NCBI RefSeq assembly: GCF_014863355.1
Contig: NZ_JACZEP010000001.1
Coordinates: 806,001 to 870,000, forward strand
DNA: 64,000 bases
Origin: Aminobacter carboxidus
Lineage (GTDB): Bacteria > Pseudomonadota > Alphaproteobacteria > Rhizobiales > Rhizobiaceae
Reading direction: 5' to 3'
The translations under genes were made by a program, and so were the position numbers. Numbering within the stretch: the stretch's first letter is position 1; the number at the start of each line of letters is the position of its first letter. The notes below the pieces were generated by a model. It was not told the DNA's origin. It made no database searches and saw only the letters and a program-made list of their open reading frames with translations. Shown one piece after another: positions 44,190 through 52,329 of this stretch.

Positions 44190-44230
44190 CAGCTTAATTG
44201 GAGATCAGTTTCTCCATTAAAGTATACGGT

Positions 44231-44242
44231 ATTGTGCACAAT
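44231..44242. promoter_or_regulatory. GntR/FCD-type operator, site 1
   Basis: ATTGTGCACAAT, a perfect 12-bp palindrome, 42 bases before the racemase remnant. It fits the TNGTNNNACNA/TTGT-NN-ACAA pattern of FadR-type GntR regulators and the ATTGT-NN-ACAAT motif recurring in this region. Confidence 0.7.
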
Positions 44243-44496
44243 GCGTATTCACATTCGAACGGGAGTGTTCGCTTCCGTATCCGTGTCGATGACTGCGTTC
44301 CGCTCCGTTGCGACATGGACAGGCTCCGAAATTCAGGCGATTTTAGGCCAAGTCCCAGCGTGAGCCTGAAGGCTTCCAATCCTTCGCACTTCGTTCATCC
44401 GCCTCATTGGCGTGAGCTGGCACCCCTTCCAAGTGGCTGCCGCACTGATAGTTCGCTCACGAAACTTCATTTCAAAAAATACGATATTGACGAAAG

Positions 44497-44508
44497 ATTG
44501 TATACATG
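44497..44508. promoter_or_regulatory. GntR/FCD-type operator, weaker site 2
   Basis: ATTGT-AT-ACATG has a perfect TGTATACA core and matches the motif at 8 of the 10 arm positions. It lies about 93 bases before the NikA-like start, a suitable promoter position. Confidence 0.45.
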
Positions 44509-44600
44509 CCTAGAATGATATGTCTATACAAGTGAGCGCCAATTTCCGTTGCGGAAGTTTCAAGGCGCCAGGGAACGACAGCAAAGAGAGGAGCTACCCA

Positions 44601-46178
44601 ATGACACTGAACAGGCGTTCATTTTTGCAGGTCTCGTCCGCGGCCGTAGGGCTGGTCATGGCCGAGGCCGCATTCGCCAGGATCGCCTATGCCGAGGGCG
44701 CAGCAGGCACGCTCCGCGTCGCGATTGCCAAGCCTGCGGGCAATCTCGATCCACAGAGCCACTACGCCATCTGGGCGATCCAGGACCTGATGTTCGAGCC
44801 GCTGGTCAAGTACGGCAAGGGCGGTCAGATCGAGCCCTGCCTTGCGACCGACTGGAAGATCGAGGATGGCGGCAAGACCCTTCATCTCACGCTTCGGCAG
44901 GGCGTAACCTTCCAGGACGGCACGGTGTTCGATGCCGCGTCGTGCAAGTGGAATCTCGATCGCTGGCTGGGCAAGGAACAGTTCAGCTGGATGAATTGCT
45001 CCAAGTACTTCGACTCCCTTGATGTGGTCGACGACTATCACGTCACTCTCCATTTCAAGGAGCCAGTCCTCGCGCTCATGCAGGAGCTCTCCTACACTCG
45101 CCCCGTCCGCTTCCTGAGCCCGAAGTCTGTCGGCGCCGACGGCAAATTCGGCGAACCGGTCGGTACCGGGCCATGGCGCCAGGTCAGTGCCGACGACACC
45201 CAGAGTGTGTTTGAGCACCACGAAGGCTATTGGGGCGAGATGCCGTCTTATGAACGGCTCGAAGCCAAGGTCATCCCGGACGCGCGGTCGCGGGTTGCGG
45301 CACTGCGCGCCGGCGAGATCGACCTGATCGGCGGTTTCTGGATCGCGCCGTTGACCCCGGAGGAGGGCAAGCAACTCGAGGCGGCAGGCTTCAACGTCGC
45401 CATCGACCCGGGCAACGTCTCACTGGTGATGGCCTTCAACCCCGACCGTGCGGAGGCGCTGAAGGACCAGCAGGTTCGCAAGGCAATCAGCATCGGCGTC
45501 GACCGGGCGGCCATTTCCCAGGCTCTCTACCACGGCTATGCGAAGCCCGCCGGCAACCTGTTTTCGTCGGCGCTGCCTTATGCAGGCAAGCAGCACGACG
45601 CTCCTTTACGCGACGTGGCTGCTGCTTCGGCGCTGCTGGAAAAGGCGGGTTGGACGGGCAGTCCCATCCGCTCCAAGGATGGCAAGTCGCTGACGCTCGA
45701 GATGGTCGTCAGCCCTGATGCTATTCCCGGCTCTCGCGTGATCGCCGAGGTGATCCAGTCCGAGATGAAGGAGATCGGCATCGACCTCGTCGTTCGTTCC
45801 GTCGACCATGCCTCCAAGCACACCGACATGCTCGAGAAGAAATACGATCTCGGCTTCTTCCTGACCTATGGCGCTCCCTATGATCCTTTCGGATCTGTTG
45901 TGGCACTCTGCCTGTCGACCTTCAAGAACGACGTCGAAGGCAAGCTGGTCACTGACGCTGCCAATCTGGACCCGCTGATCAATGCGGCGACGGCGGCGAG
46001 CGGGGATCAGATCGAACCGACGATCCAGAAGGTCTACGACTGGCTCTATGACAACGACGCGATCGCGCCGCTGGTCTACGTTCCCAGCATCTGGGCGCAT
46101 TCCAAGCGTGTCCAGGGCTTCACCAGCCCGGTCACCGAATACGACATGCCGTACGAAAAAATCGTCCTGGCCGACTAA
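44601..46178 (+). CDS. NikA-like PepT-family substrate-binding protein
   Basis: A 525-residue receptor with a twin-arginine signal (LNRRSFLQVSSAAVGLVMAE). It resembles NikA more than DppA: GNLDPQSHYAIWAIQDLMFE, ELSYTRPVRFLSPKS (the RPxRF segment of NikA), IGTGPW-like VGTGPWRQVS, LTYGAPYDPFGSV, and the C-terminal TEYDMPYEKIV. NikA binds nickel through a small organic chelator; an organic ligand is equally possible here. GAGAGGAG precedes the ATG at 44601. First gene of a complete five-gene importer. Confidence 0.85.
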   Translation: MTLNRRSFLQVSSAAVGLVMAEAAFARIAYAEGAAGTLRVAIAKPAGNLDPQSHYAIWAIQDLMFEPLVKYGKGGQIEPCLATDWKIEDGGKTLHLTLRQGVTFQDGTVFDAASCKWNLDRWLGKEQFSWMNCSKYFDSLDVVDDYHVTLHFKEPVLALMQELSYTRPVRFLSPKSVGADGKFGEPVGTGPWRQVSADDTQSVFEHHEGYWGEMPSYERLEAKVIPDARSRVAALRAGEIDLIGGFWIAPLTPEEGKQLEAAGFNVAIDPGNVSLVMAFNPDRAEALKDQQVRKAISIGVDRAAISQALYHGYAKPAGNLFSSALPYAGKQHDAPLRDVAAASALLEKAGWTGSPIRSKDGKSLTLEMVVSPDAIPGSRVIAEVIQSEMKEIGIDLVVRSVDHASKHTDMLEKKYDLGFFLTYGAPYDPFGSVVALCLSTFKNDVEGKLVTDAANLDPLINAATAASGDQIEPTIQKVYDWLYDNDAIAPLVYVPSIWAHSKRVQGFTSPVTEYDMPYEKIVLAD

Positions 46179-46189
46179 GGGAGGGTGCT

Positions 46190-47125
46190 TTGATCCACTT
46201 CATCAGCAAGCGGCTGAAGCATTCCCTGGTGCTGTTGTTTCTGGCTTCCGTGGTCTGCTTCACGCTCGTCGTCTCGGCCCCGGGCAACGTCGCGGTTCTG
46301 ATTGCCGAACTGCGCGGCGCGGTTGCCGTCCCGGGATACGTCGCTCAGGTCGCCGAAGAGATAGGACTGAACAAGCCACTGCTGATGCGCTACGTGGATT
46401 GGCTTGGTGATGCCGTTACAGGAGATTTCGGCATCTCCTACAGGACGGGCCAGGCGGTCAGTGCGGACCTGCCACAGCGCATGATGGTCACCGGGACACT
46501 TATCGCGGGCAGCGCTTTGATTGCGACCCTGCTCAGCCTGCTTCTCGGCTTCCTCGGTGCCTTCTGGCCCTACAAACTGCCAGACCGCGTTTCGCGCGGT
46601 CTGGCGCTCATCGGGGCGTCGACACCGACTTTCTTCGTCGGTGCGCTGATGATCTACGGCTTCTCCGTTACCTTTCAGCTGTTCCCGTCCTTCGGGTTCA
46701 ACGGCCCAATCAGCTGGGTGCTGCCATGGCTGACCGTTGCGGTCTTGCCGGCAGCCGTGCTCAGCCGTGTCGTGCGTGTCGGACTGGAGGAGGCCATGAC
46801 CAGCCCCTACGTGCTGACAGCCAAAAGCAAGGGACTGGGGCGCACCGCCATCCTGTTCCGCGAAGCGCTGCCAAACATCACGCCTGTCTTTATCAATGCG
46901 CTTGGCACCCAGGTGGGATTGATGACGGCCACGGGCATCATCGTCGAGCCGCTCTTCGCCTGGCAGGGTGTTGGCGACTACTTCCTCGCCGGCGTGCGCT
47001 TCCGCGACTTCATGGTCGTGCAGGCATGCCTGCTGATCTTCCTCACCTTCTTCATCGTGGTGAACCTCGTCGTCGATCTAGCGGTCCTGATGACCGATCC
47101 CCGCATCCGGCGCCAATGGAGCTGA
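46190..47125 (+). CDS. PepT-family ABC permease (NikB/DppB-like)
   Basis: A 311-residue membrane subunit starting at TTG (46190), with GGGAGG five bases before. N-terminal IHFISKRLKHSLVLLFLASV is the typical first helix; AEEIGLNKPLLMRYVDWLGD and GDFGISYRTGQAVSADLPQR are the DppB-like periplasmic signature. The coupling loop reads YVLTAKSKGLGRTAILFREA. It is 11 bases after the receptor gene. TTG may moderate expression relative to the receptor. Confidence 0.92.
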   Translation: MIHFISKRLKHSLVLLFLASVVCFTLVVSAPGNVAVLIAELRGAVAVPGYVAQVAEEIGLNKPLLMRYVDWLGDAVTGDFGISYRTGQAVSADLPQRMMVTGTLIAGSALIATLLSLLLGFLGAFWPYKLPDRVSRGLALIGASTPTFFVGALMIYGFSVTFQLFPSFGFNGPISWVLPWLTVAVLPAAVLSRVVRVGLEEAMTSPYVLTAKSKGLGRTAILFREALPNITPVFINALGTQVGLMTATGIIVEPLFAWQGVGDYFLAGVRFRDFMVVQACLLIFLTFFIVVNLVVDLAVLMTDPRIRRQWS

Positions 47126-47127
47126 TC

Positions 47128-48024
47128 ATGGACAAACTCAATCCACTTTTCGCCCGACTGAACAAGTTCCCCCGCGCGGCGCTGATCGTCATCTGCCTGT
47201 TCGTTGCCCTAGGCACCTTTGCCCCCTGGCTCGCCCCACAGGACCCTAGCGCGCAGAATCTGCTGGAGGGAAGTGCCGGGCCAAGTGCCGCCCACTGGCT
47301 CGGCACCGACCATCTCGGGCGCGATACCCTCAGTCGCCTGATCATTGCCGCCAACACCTCGCTGGTCAGCGTCGGTTCGGTCCTCATCATTGCGATGACG
47401 ATCGGCATCCTGATGGGCACGATCGCCGGCTATCACCGTGGCTGGGTCGATGATCTGCTGATGCGTGTCGTTGACGTCGGCCTGTCGGTCCCCAGCCTGA
47501 TTGTTGCGCTGGCGGTCATTGGTATTGTCGGCCCCGGCTACTGGACCATGGTGCTGGCACTTGCGCTTGCCTGGTGGCCGATGAGCGGTCGCATCAGCCG
47601 GGCGGTTGCGGTGAGCATCATGAGCAAGCCGCATATCGAGGCCCTGCGTGTGCTTGGCGCCAGCCCCTGGCGCATCTATTTCGGCCATCTGCTGCCCGGC
47701 ACCATCGGCGCGGTCATGGTCTATGCGACGGCAGATGCCGGCACGGCCGCGCTTGCCGTCGCGACGCTCAGCTTCCTTGGCCTGGGCATCCAGCCGCCGA
47801 CACCGGAATGGGGGCAGATGCTTGTCGACGCGCTGCCTTATCTCGAGTCCGATCCGCGACAGGTCATCCTGCCTGGCCTGGCCCTGACGGCGGCGGTCAT
47901 TGGCTTCAACACGCTCGGCGAAGCTATCGCGCTCAATCGCATCCCCAAACCATTGACGCGCCGCATGCTGGCCATACGGCGGATCGAAGTTGCCGGCTGG
48001 GGCAAGGAGAATTCCGATGCATGA
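47128..48024 (+). CDS. PepT-family ABC permease (NikC/DppC-like)
   Basis: A 298-residue subunit. MDKLNPLFARLNKFPRAALI leads to helix 1; AHWLGTDHLGRDTLSRLIIA is the OppC-type N-terminal signature. The coupling loop is HIEALRVLGASPWRIYFGHL, followed by GIQPPTPEWGQML. The ATG at 47128 has GGAG six bases before it; an ATG at 47116 is in frame but overlaps the preceding gene more. Pairs with the NikB-like subunit. Confidence 0.92.
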   Translation: MDKLNPLFARLNKFPRAALIVICLFVALGTFAPWLAPQDPSAQNLLEGSAGPSAAHWLGTDHLGRDTLSRLIIAANTSLVSVGSVLIIAMTIGILMGTIAGYHRGWVDDLLMRVVDVGLSVPSLIVALAVIGIVGPGYWTMVLALALAWWPMSGRISRAVAVSIMSKPHIEALRVLGASPWRIYFGHLLPGTIGAVMVYATADAGTAALAVATLSFLGLGIQPPTPEWGQMLVDALPYLESDPRQVILPGLALTAAVIGFNTLGEAIALNRIPKPLTRRMLAIRRIEVAGWGKENSDA

Positions 48025-49012
48025 CGAACCGCTTCTGAACGTCAGCAATCTGACTGTCGATCTGCTGACGGCCAAATCCGCCATCCGTCCTGTAGACGGG
48101 GTCAGCTACACCGTACGCCAGGGCGAGTGCCTTGCCATCGTCGGCGAAAGCGGCAGCGGCAAGACCGTGATGAATTTCGCTCCTCTCGGTCTCATGCCGA
48201 CGGGCGTGACGACGAGCCTGTCCGGGTCGGTGCGCTTTGGCGGGCGTGAGCTGATCGGACTGCCGGAACAGGAAGTCCGCAAGATACGCGGCAAGTCCAT
48301 CGGCTTCATCTTCCAGGATCCGATGAGCGCCCTCAATCCGGTGCGGCGCATCGGTCGCCAGATTGCCGAGATGGCGGAGCTTCACCTCGACATGACACCG
48401 CGTGCGGCAGAGGCGCGCGCGCTGGAACTCGTCAAGCTCGTCGGCATCTCCGATCCGGCCGCCCGGCTGCGCCAATATCCTCACGAGCTGTCGGGTGGCC
48501 TCAGGCAACGCATCGTCATTGCCACCGCGCTGGCGGGCGAACCCAAGCTCCTGATCGCCGACGAGCCGACGACCGCTCTCGACGTGACGGTTCAGGCCCA
48601 GATCCTGCGCCTGCTCAAGGACCTGCAGCGCCGGCTCAACATGGCCATGGTGCTGATCACTCACGACATGGGCGTGGTCGCAGGCGCTGCCGACAACATC
48701 GTCGTCATGTATGCGGCACGGGCAGCAGAACGCGGGCCGGTGGACAAGGTCCTGGTCAAGCCTCGCCACCCGTACACGCGAGGCCTTATCAATGCGATTC
48801 CGAAACGGGAGGACCCGATCGGCTCGCAGTTCCGTGGACTGCCTGGCATTCCACCGACGCTCGGAGCTCCGTTCAAGGGTTGCGCCTTTGCGCCGCGCTG
48901 CGACTTCTCGGTTCCCACATGCACGGCCAGCCGGCCTCCCTTGGTGCCTTCGGCGGATGGTTCGGTTTTTGTCGCTTGTCCCGTCGTCAACGAAGGAAGG
49001 GCAGCAGCATGA
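48017..49012 (+). CDS. PepT-family ABC ATPase (NikD/DppD-like)
   Basis: A 331-residue ATPase. Walker A GESGSGKTVM, Q-loop FIFQDPMSALNP, signature LSGGLRQRIVIATAL, Walker B LLIADEP, switch THDMGVV and the C-terminal cysteine domain (GCAFAPRCDFSVPTC). The ATG at 48017 overlaps the preceding stop by 8 bases; the longer frame is not supported. Its length suits a Dpp-type rather than the ~254-residue E. coli NikD subunit. Confidence 0.92.
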   Translation: MHDEPLLNVSNLTVDLLTAKSAIRPVDGVSYTVRQGECLAIVGESGSGKTVMNFAPLGLMPTGVTTSLSGSVRFGGRELIGLPEQEVRKIRGKSIGFIFQDPMSALNPVRRIGRQIAEMAELHLDMTPRAAEARALELVKLVGISDPAARLRQYPHELSGGLRQRIVIATALAGEPKLLIADEPTTALDVTVQAQILRLLKDLQRRLNMAMVLITHDMGVVAGAADNIVVMYAARAAERGPVDKVLVKPRHPYTRGLINAIPKREDPIGSQFRGLPGIPPTLGAPFKGCAFAPRCDFSVPTCTASRPPLVPSADGSVFVACPVVNEGRAAA

Positions 49013-50046
49013 CGCACAGACCCGTTCTCAAAGTCGAAAATCTGCAAACCAGGTTCAAGAGCGTCCAGCGCGGCAAGTTTGTGCATGCGGTCGACGACGT
49101 TTCCATCGAACTCTATCCGGGTGAAATCGTTGGCTTGGTCGGCGAGTCCGGCTGTGGCAAGTCGACGCTCGGGCGCACGATCGTCGGGCTCGAGAAAGCA
49201 ACATCCGGGCGGGTGCTGCTCGATGGTGTCGACCTCAGCACGCTTTCAGGCGGAGCACTCCGCGACAGCCGTCGCGCTTTGCAATACGTGTTCCAGGATC
49301 CCTATTCGTCGCTCAACGATCGCCAGACGGTCGGGGAGGCCCTTGACGAAGCCCTCCAGATTGATGGGATCAGATCCCGGACCGACCGCGACCGCCGCAC
49401 CAAGGAGCTTCTCGACCAGGTCGGTTTGGCCGATGTAGTCAAGGATCGCCATACGCGCGAGCTCTCCGGTGGCCAACGCCAGCGTGTTGCCATTGCGCGT
49501 TCACTTGCGGTCAATCCACGGGTGTTGATCTGCGACGAGCCGGTCAGCGCGCTGGACCTTTCGATCCGTGCCCAGGTGATGAACCTGTTCCTGCGATTGC
49601 AGAAGGATTTGGGTGTGGCCTGCCTGTTCATTGCCCACGACCTCGAACTCGTCAGGCAGGCCGCCTCGCGCGTCTATGTCATGTATCTCGGCAAGATCGT
49701 CGAGCATGGACCGTCGCAGGAACTCTACGACCATCCCAGCCATCCATACTCGCAGATGTTGCTCGCCTCGGTGCCCGAGGCTGACCCCATCGCCGAGAGA
49801 CAGCGCAAGGTCCCGCTGATGGTGGGGGAGGTGCCGAGCCCGACCAATCCGCCGTCCGGCTGCAGGTTCCGCACCCGCTGCCCGATGGTGGTCGACGACT
49901 GCAAGCAGCAGGTGCCGCCTGCCTTCAAGCTGTCCCCTGGACACGATGCGGCTTGCGTGTTTGCCAAGGATCTGCACCGGGGCAAGCGGTCGGCCCTGCT
50001 CGAGGCCGAGGTTGCGGCAACACGAGTTGCTGCCTTGGCTTCCTGA
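49009..50046 (+). CDS. PepT-family ABC ATPase (NikE/DppF-like)
   Basis: A 345-residue ATPase with Walker [15 protein letters not shown]-loop YVFQDPYSSLNDRQTV, signature LSGGQRQRVAIARSL, Walker B LICDEPVSALDLS and switch AHD. The C-terminal domain keeps the cysteines (PSGCRFRTRCPMVVDDC). Starts in an ATGA overlap with the previous ATPase. The nucleotide-binding part has an unusual QRGK insertion near residue 18 (RFKSVQRGKFVHAVDDV), common in DppF groups. Last gene of this operon, followed by a hairpin. Confidence 0.92.
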   Translation: MTHRPVLKVENLQTRFKSVQRGKFVHAVDDVSIELYPGEIVGLVGESGCGKSTLGRTIVGLEKATSGRVLLDGVDLSTLSGGALRDSRRALQYVFQDPYSSLNDRQTVGEALDEALQIDGIRSRTDRDRRTKELLDQVGLADVVKDRHTRELSGGQRQRVAIARSLAVNPRVLICDEPVSALDLSIRAQVMNLFLRLQKDLGVACLFIAHDLELVRQAASRVYVMYLGKIVEHGPSQELYDHPSHPYSQMLLASVPEADPIAERQRKVPLMVGEVPSPTNPPSGCRFRTRCPMVVDDCKQQVPPAFKLSPGHDAACVFAKDLHRGKRSALLEAEVAATRVAALAS

Positions 50047-50126
50047 TCCAGTCGCATAGAAACGCCTGGTTTTCCGCGGCGCGCTACCACTCCCGGCGCG
50101 CCGCGTGTTCCCAACTCCAGGCGTCT

Positions 50127-50173
50127 GCCGGCAGTGCGTTTGAGCCCCTATCTCAAAAGAGCGCACTGCCGGC
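50127..50173. terminator. Large hairpin after the NikABCDE-like operon
   Basis: GCCGGCAGTGCG (50127-50138) pairs perfectly with CGCACTGCCGGC (50162-50173); inside, TTTGAG pairs with CTCAAA with an AGAG bulge on the 3' side. It is 80 bases past the last ATPase stop. No T-run, so either a Rho-independent-like terminator or an mRNA 3' end stabiliser. Confidence 0.6.
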
Positions 50174-50483
50174 TCCTAATCAAATTTGCCGCAATGCCGG
50201 GTCTGCCTCTTGGATGGGGCCGCTGATCAGGCTCCGCTTTTGCCGTCTGTCAAGATATTGATCCTCGAATTGCTGCGGGCTGCGATACATCGCAGCCCAG
50301 TGGTGCTTGCTCAAGCGCCTTTCAGCCAAATTTTCCCACTCTCGCAACGTTCGCCGCCTGTGTGCCCCCTGGCACCCTTTGGGGCCAGACTGCATGCTGA
50401 CAGGTTGCTGCCCCATAGTCAGGCCAGTTGCCGACGGACCTGGTCAATATGATCGTCCAGATATGTTGGCAAAAATGGACCAC

Positions 50484-50507
50484 ATTGTCGACAATATGGT
50501 TGACAAG
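50484..50507. promoter_or_regulatory. Tandem GntR/FCD-type operators, site 3
   Basis: ATTGTCGACAAT (50484-50495) is a perfect palindrome; ATGGTTGACAAG (50496-50507) follows directly and matches ATTGT-NN-ACAAT at 8 of 10 arm positions. Centres are 12 bp apart, close to one helical turn, as expected for cooperative dimers. They lie about 200 bases upstream of the receptor gene. Confidence 0.75.
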
Positions 50508-50709
50508 GCAGGGGTGACTTCGTAGCTTTTGGGAAGCAGGCGCCAATGACAAAGAAGCAAGCGCCAGTCGACAACGCCTTGAGGTTCCGGCGCAGACAGC
50601 ACTGCTGGTTGATACAGCGATCGGATTAAGGGCCTTCGTACACCGTCGCTTCACGTACAAGATCCCCGCCAAGGGGACTGGGGTAACAAAGAGAAATGGG
50701 AGAACTGAC

Positions 50710-52269
50710 ATGCTGAGGAAACTGACCCTCGCGGCCATCGTGGCTGCGGGTTTTTCGACGCCCGGCCTTGCGGAGACCCTCAAATGGGGTTCTTCGCGCG
50801 ACATCTACTCGCTCGATCCCTATTCATATGGCGACAGCTACACGCTGTCTTTCCTCAACCACGTTTATGAAGGCCTTGTCCGCTACGACGCCAATCTGGA
50901 GATCGAGCCGGCGCTGGCGACGTCCTGGGAGACCGTGTCAGACACGGTCTGGCGATTTCATCTGCGCGAAGGCGTAAAATTCCACAACGGCGCGGATTTC
51001 ACCGCGGATGACGTGATCGCTTCGCTTACCCGCGTCAGCGATCCGGTTTCGCCGCTGCGAGGCAACCTCCCGGCCTACAAGGGCGCCAAGAAGGTCGACG
51101 ATCACACTGTCGACATCGAGCTGGTCGGCCCCTATCCGCTGCTGCTCAACGACCTGACGAACATTCACGTCTTCGACCTGACCTGGCTGACCGACAACAA
51201 GTCGCTGAAGCCGACCGATGTCGGCGCCAAGGTCGAGGGATATGCAACCTACAACGCCAACGGAACCGGCGCCTTCAAGGTGGAAAGCCGGGTTCCAGAC
51301 AGCAAGACCGTTCTGGTGAAAAACCCCGGCTGGTGGGACGCATCGAAATCCAACATCGACCGCATCGAATTCACGCCGATCACCTCGGCGGCGACCCGCG
51401 TTGCAGCGCTCCTGTCCGGCGAGATCAACTTCACCGAAAACGCGCCGTCCCAGGACCTGCCGCGCCTCGTCGCGCAGCCGGATCTGAAGGTGATGGAGCG
51501 TACCGACCTGCGCACGATCATGGTCGGCTTCAACCGCAAGCCGAAGCTGGCGAATGGCGCCGACAACAAGTTCAACGACCTGCGCGTGCGCCAGGCCTTT
51601 GCCCACGCTCTGGACAGCGAACTGGTCCAGAAGCGCATCATGCGCGGCAAATCGCGGACTGCAGGCGCGATCATCGCACCTGAGATCCCAGGTTATGTCG
51701 AGGCATTGGATTCGGTGCTTCCCTTTGATCCGGATCTGTCCAAGAAGCTGCTGGCCGAAGCCGGCGCCAGCGATCTTCCGTTCACGCTGGTCTGCACCAA
51801 TGACGCCTATGTAAACGAAGAGGAGCTGTGCCAGGGCCTGGTCAATATGCTGACCCGCGCTGGATTCAAGCCGCAGCTCGACATCGCCCCGGCCGCGGCG
51901 CAGACCCCCAAGCGCGCCGGTGGCCTGGCCGACGTCTATCTGATCGGCTGGGCGAACGAGCCGATGCTCGACAGCTATTCCATCCTGCTGCAGATGATAA
52001 AGACGAAGACCGACAAGGCCGGCGTCTTCAACTGGGGTGGCTGGACCTACCCGGAGATCGACAAGCTCATCGAGCAGGCGTCGACAGAGATGGACAGGAC
52101 GAAGCGTCTCGAGCTGCAGACCAAGGCGCTGCAGATGGCGAAAGACGACCTCATCATGCTGCCACTGCACCAGCAGCCAATGGCCTGGGTCATGAGCAAC
52201 AAGATCGATGGGATCACGCAGCTTGCCGACAACAAGCCGCGCCACTGGCTGACACATTTCGCGCAGTAA
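50710..52269 (+). CDS. PepT-family substrate-binding protein (SBP_bac_5)
   Basis: A 519-residue receptor with a Sec signal (MLRKLTLAAIVAAGFSTPGL, cut near LAET). Family segments: RDIYSLDPYSYGDSYTLSFL, HVYEGLVRYDANLEIEPALA, and ADFTADDVIASLTRVSDPVS. The partial gene at 62892 encodes a close paralogue sharing DIYSLDP, LSFLNH and LLSGE landmarks at the same positions. Ligand unknown; the same operon encodes two amidohydrolases, suggesting a cyclic amide or amidine. Under the tandem GntR-type sites. Confidence 0.92.
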   Translation: MLRKLTLAAIVAAGFSTPGLAETLKWGSSRDIYSLDPYSYGDSYTLSFLNHVYEGLVRYDANLEIEPALATSWETVSDTVWRFHLREGVKFHNGADFTADDVIASLTRVSDPVSPLRGNLPAYKGAKKVDDHTVDIELVGPYPLLLNDLTNIHVFDLTWLTDNKSLKPTDVGAKVEGYATYNANGTGAFKVESRVPDSKTVLVKNPGWWDASKSNIDRIEFTPITSAATRVAALLSGEINFTENAPSQDLPRLVAQPDLKVMERTDLRTIMVGFNRKPKLANGADNKFNDLRVRQAFAHALDSELVQKRIMRGKSRTAGAIIAPEIPGYVEALDSVLPFDPDLSKKLLAEAGASDLPFTLVCTNDAYVNEEELCQGLVNMLTRAGFKPQLDIAPAAAQTPKRAGGLADVYLIGWANEPMLDSYSILLQMIKTKTDKAGVFNWGGWTYPEIDKLIEQASTEMDRTKRLELQTKALQMAKDDLIMLPLHQQPMAWVMSNKIDGITQLADNKPRHWLTHFAQ

Positions 52270-52329
52270 ACATCCACATGGAGCCGGCGCGGCAGGCGCT
52301 CCGGCTCCATCCACCCTGCGAGGCTCCAC

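Larger units (their letters stand above)
44190..44600. other. Control region between racemase remnant and NikA-like operon
   Basis: 411 bases with AT-rich patches, no gene. It contains the palindromes at 44231-44242 and 44497-44508, and a short inverted repeat GGAGA/TCTCC at 44199-44214. The remaining ~250 bases show nothing recognisable; no NikR-like GTATGA/TCATAC pair is seen. Confidence 0.6.
50047..50709. other. Long control region between two importer operons
   Basis: 663 bases without a credible gene. It contains the large hairpin at 50127-50173 and tandem GntR-type palindromes at 50484-50507. The remaining stretch 50174-50480 shows no recognisable feature; base composition is lower in G+C than flanking genes, as expected for non-coding DNA. 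The ribosome site of the next gene (GGGAGAACTGAC) is at its end. Confidence 0.6.

Noticed and set aside
44199-44214. GGAGA/TCTCC inverted repeat
   Set aside because: Arms of only 5 bp; not related to the other palindromes.
50938-52329. 463-codon minus-strand frame
   Set aside because: Antisense to the receptor gene at 50710; no motif.
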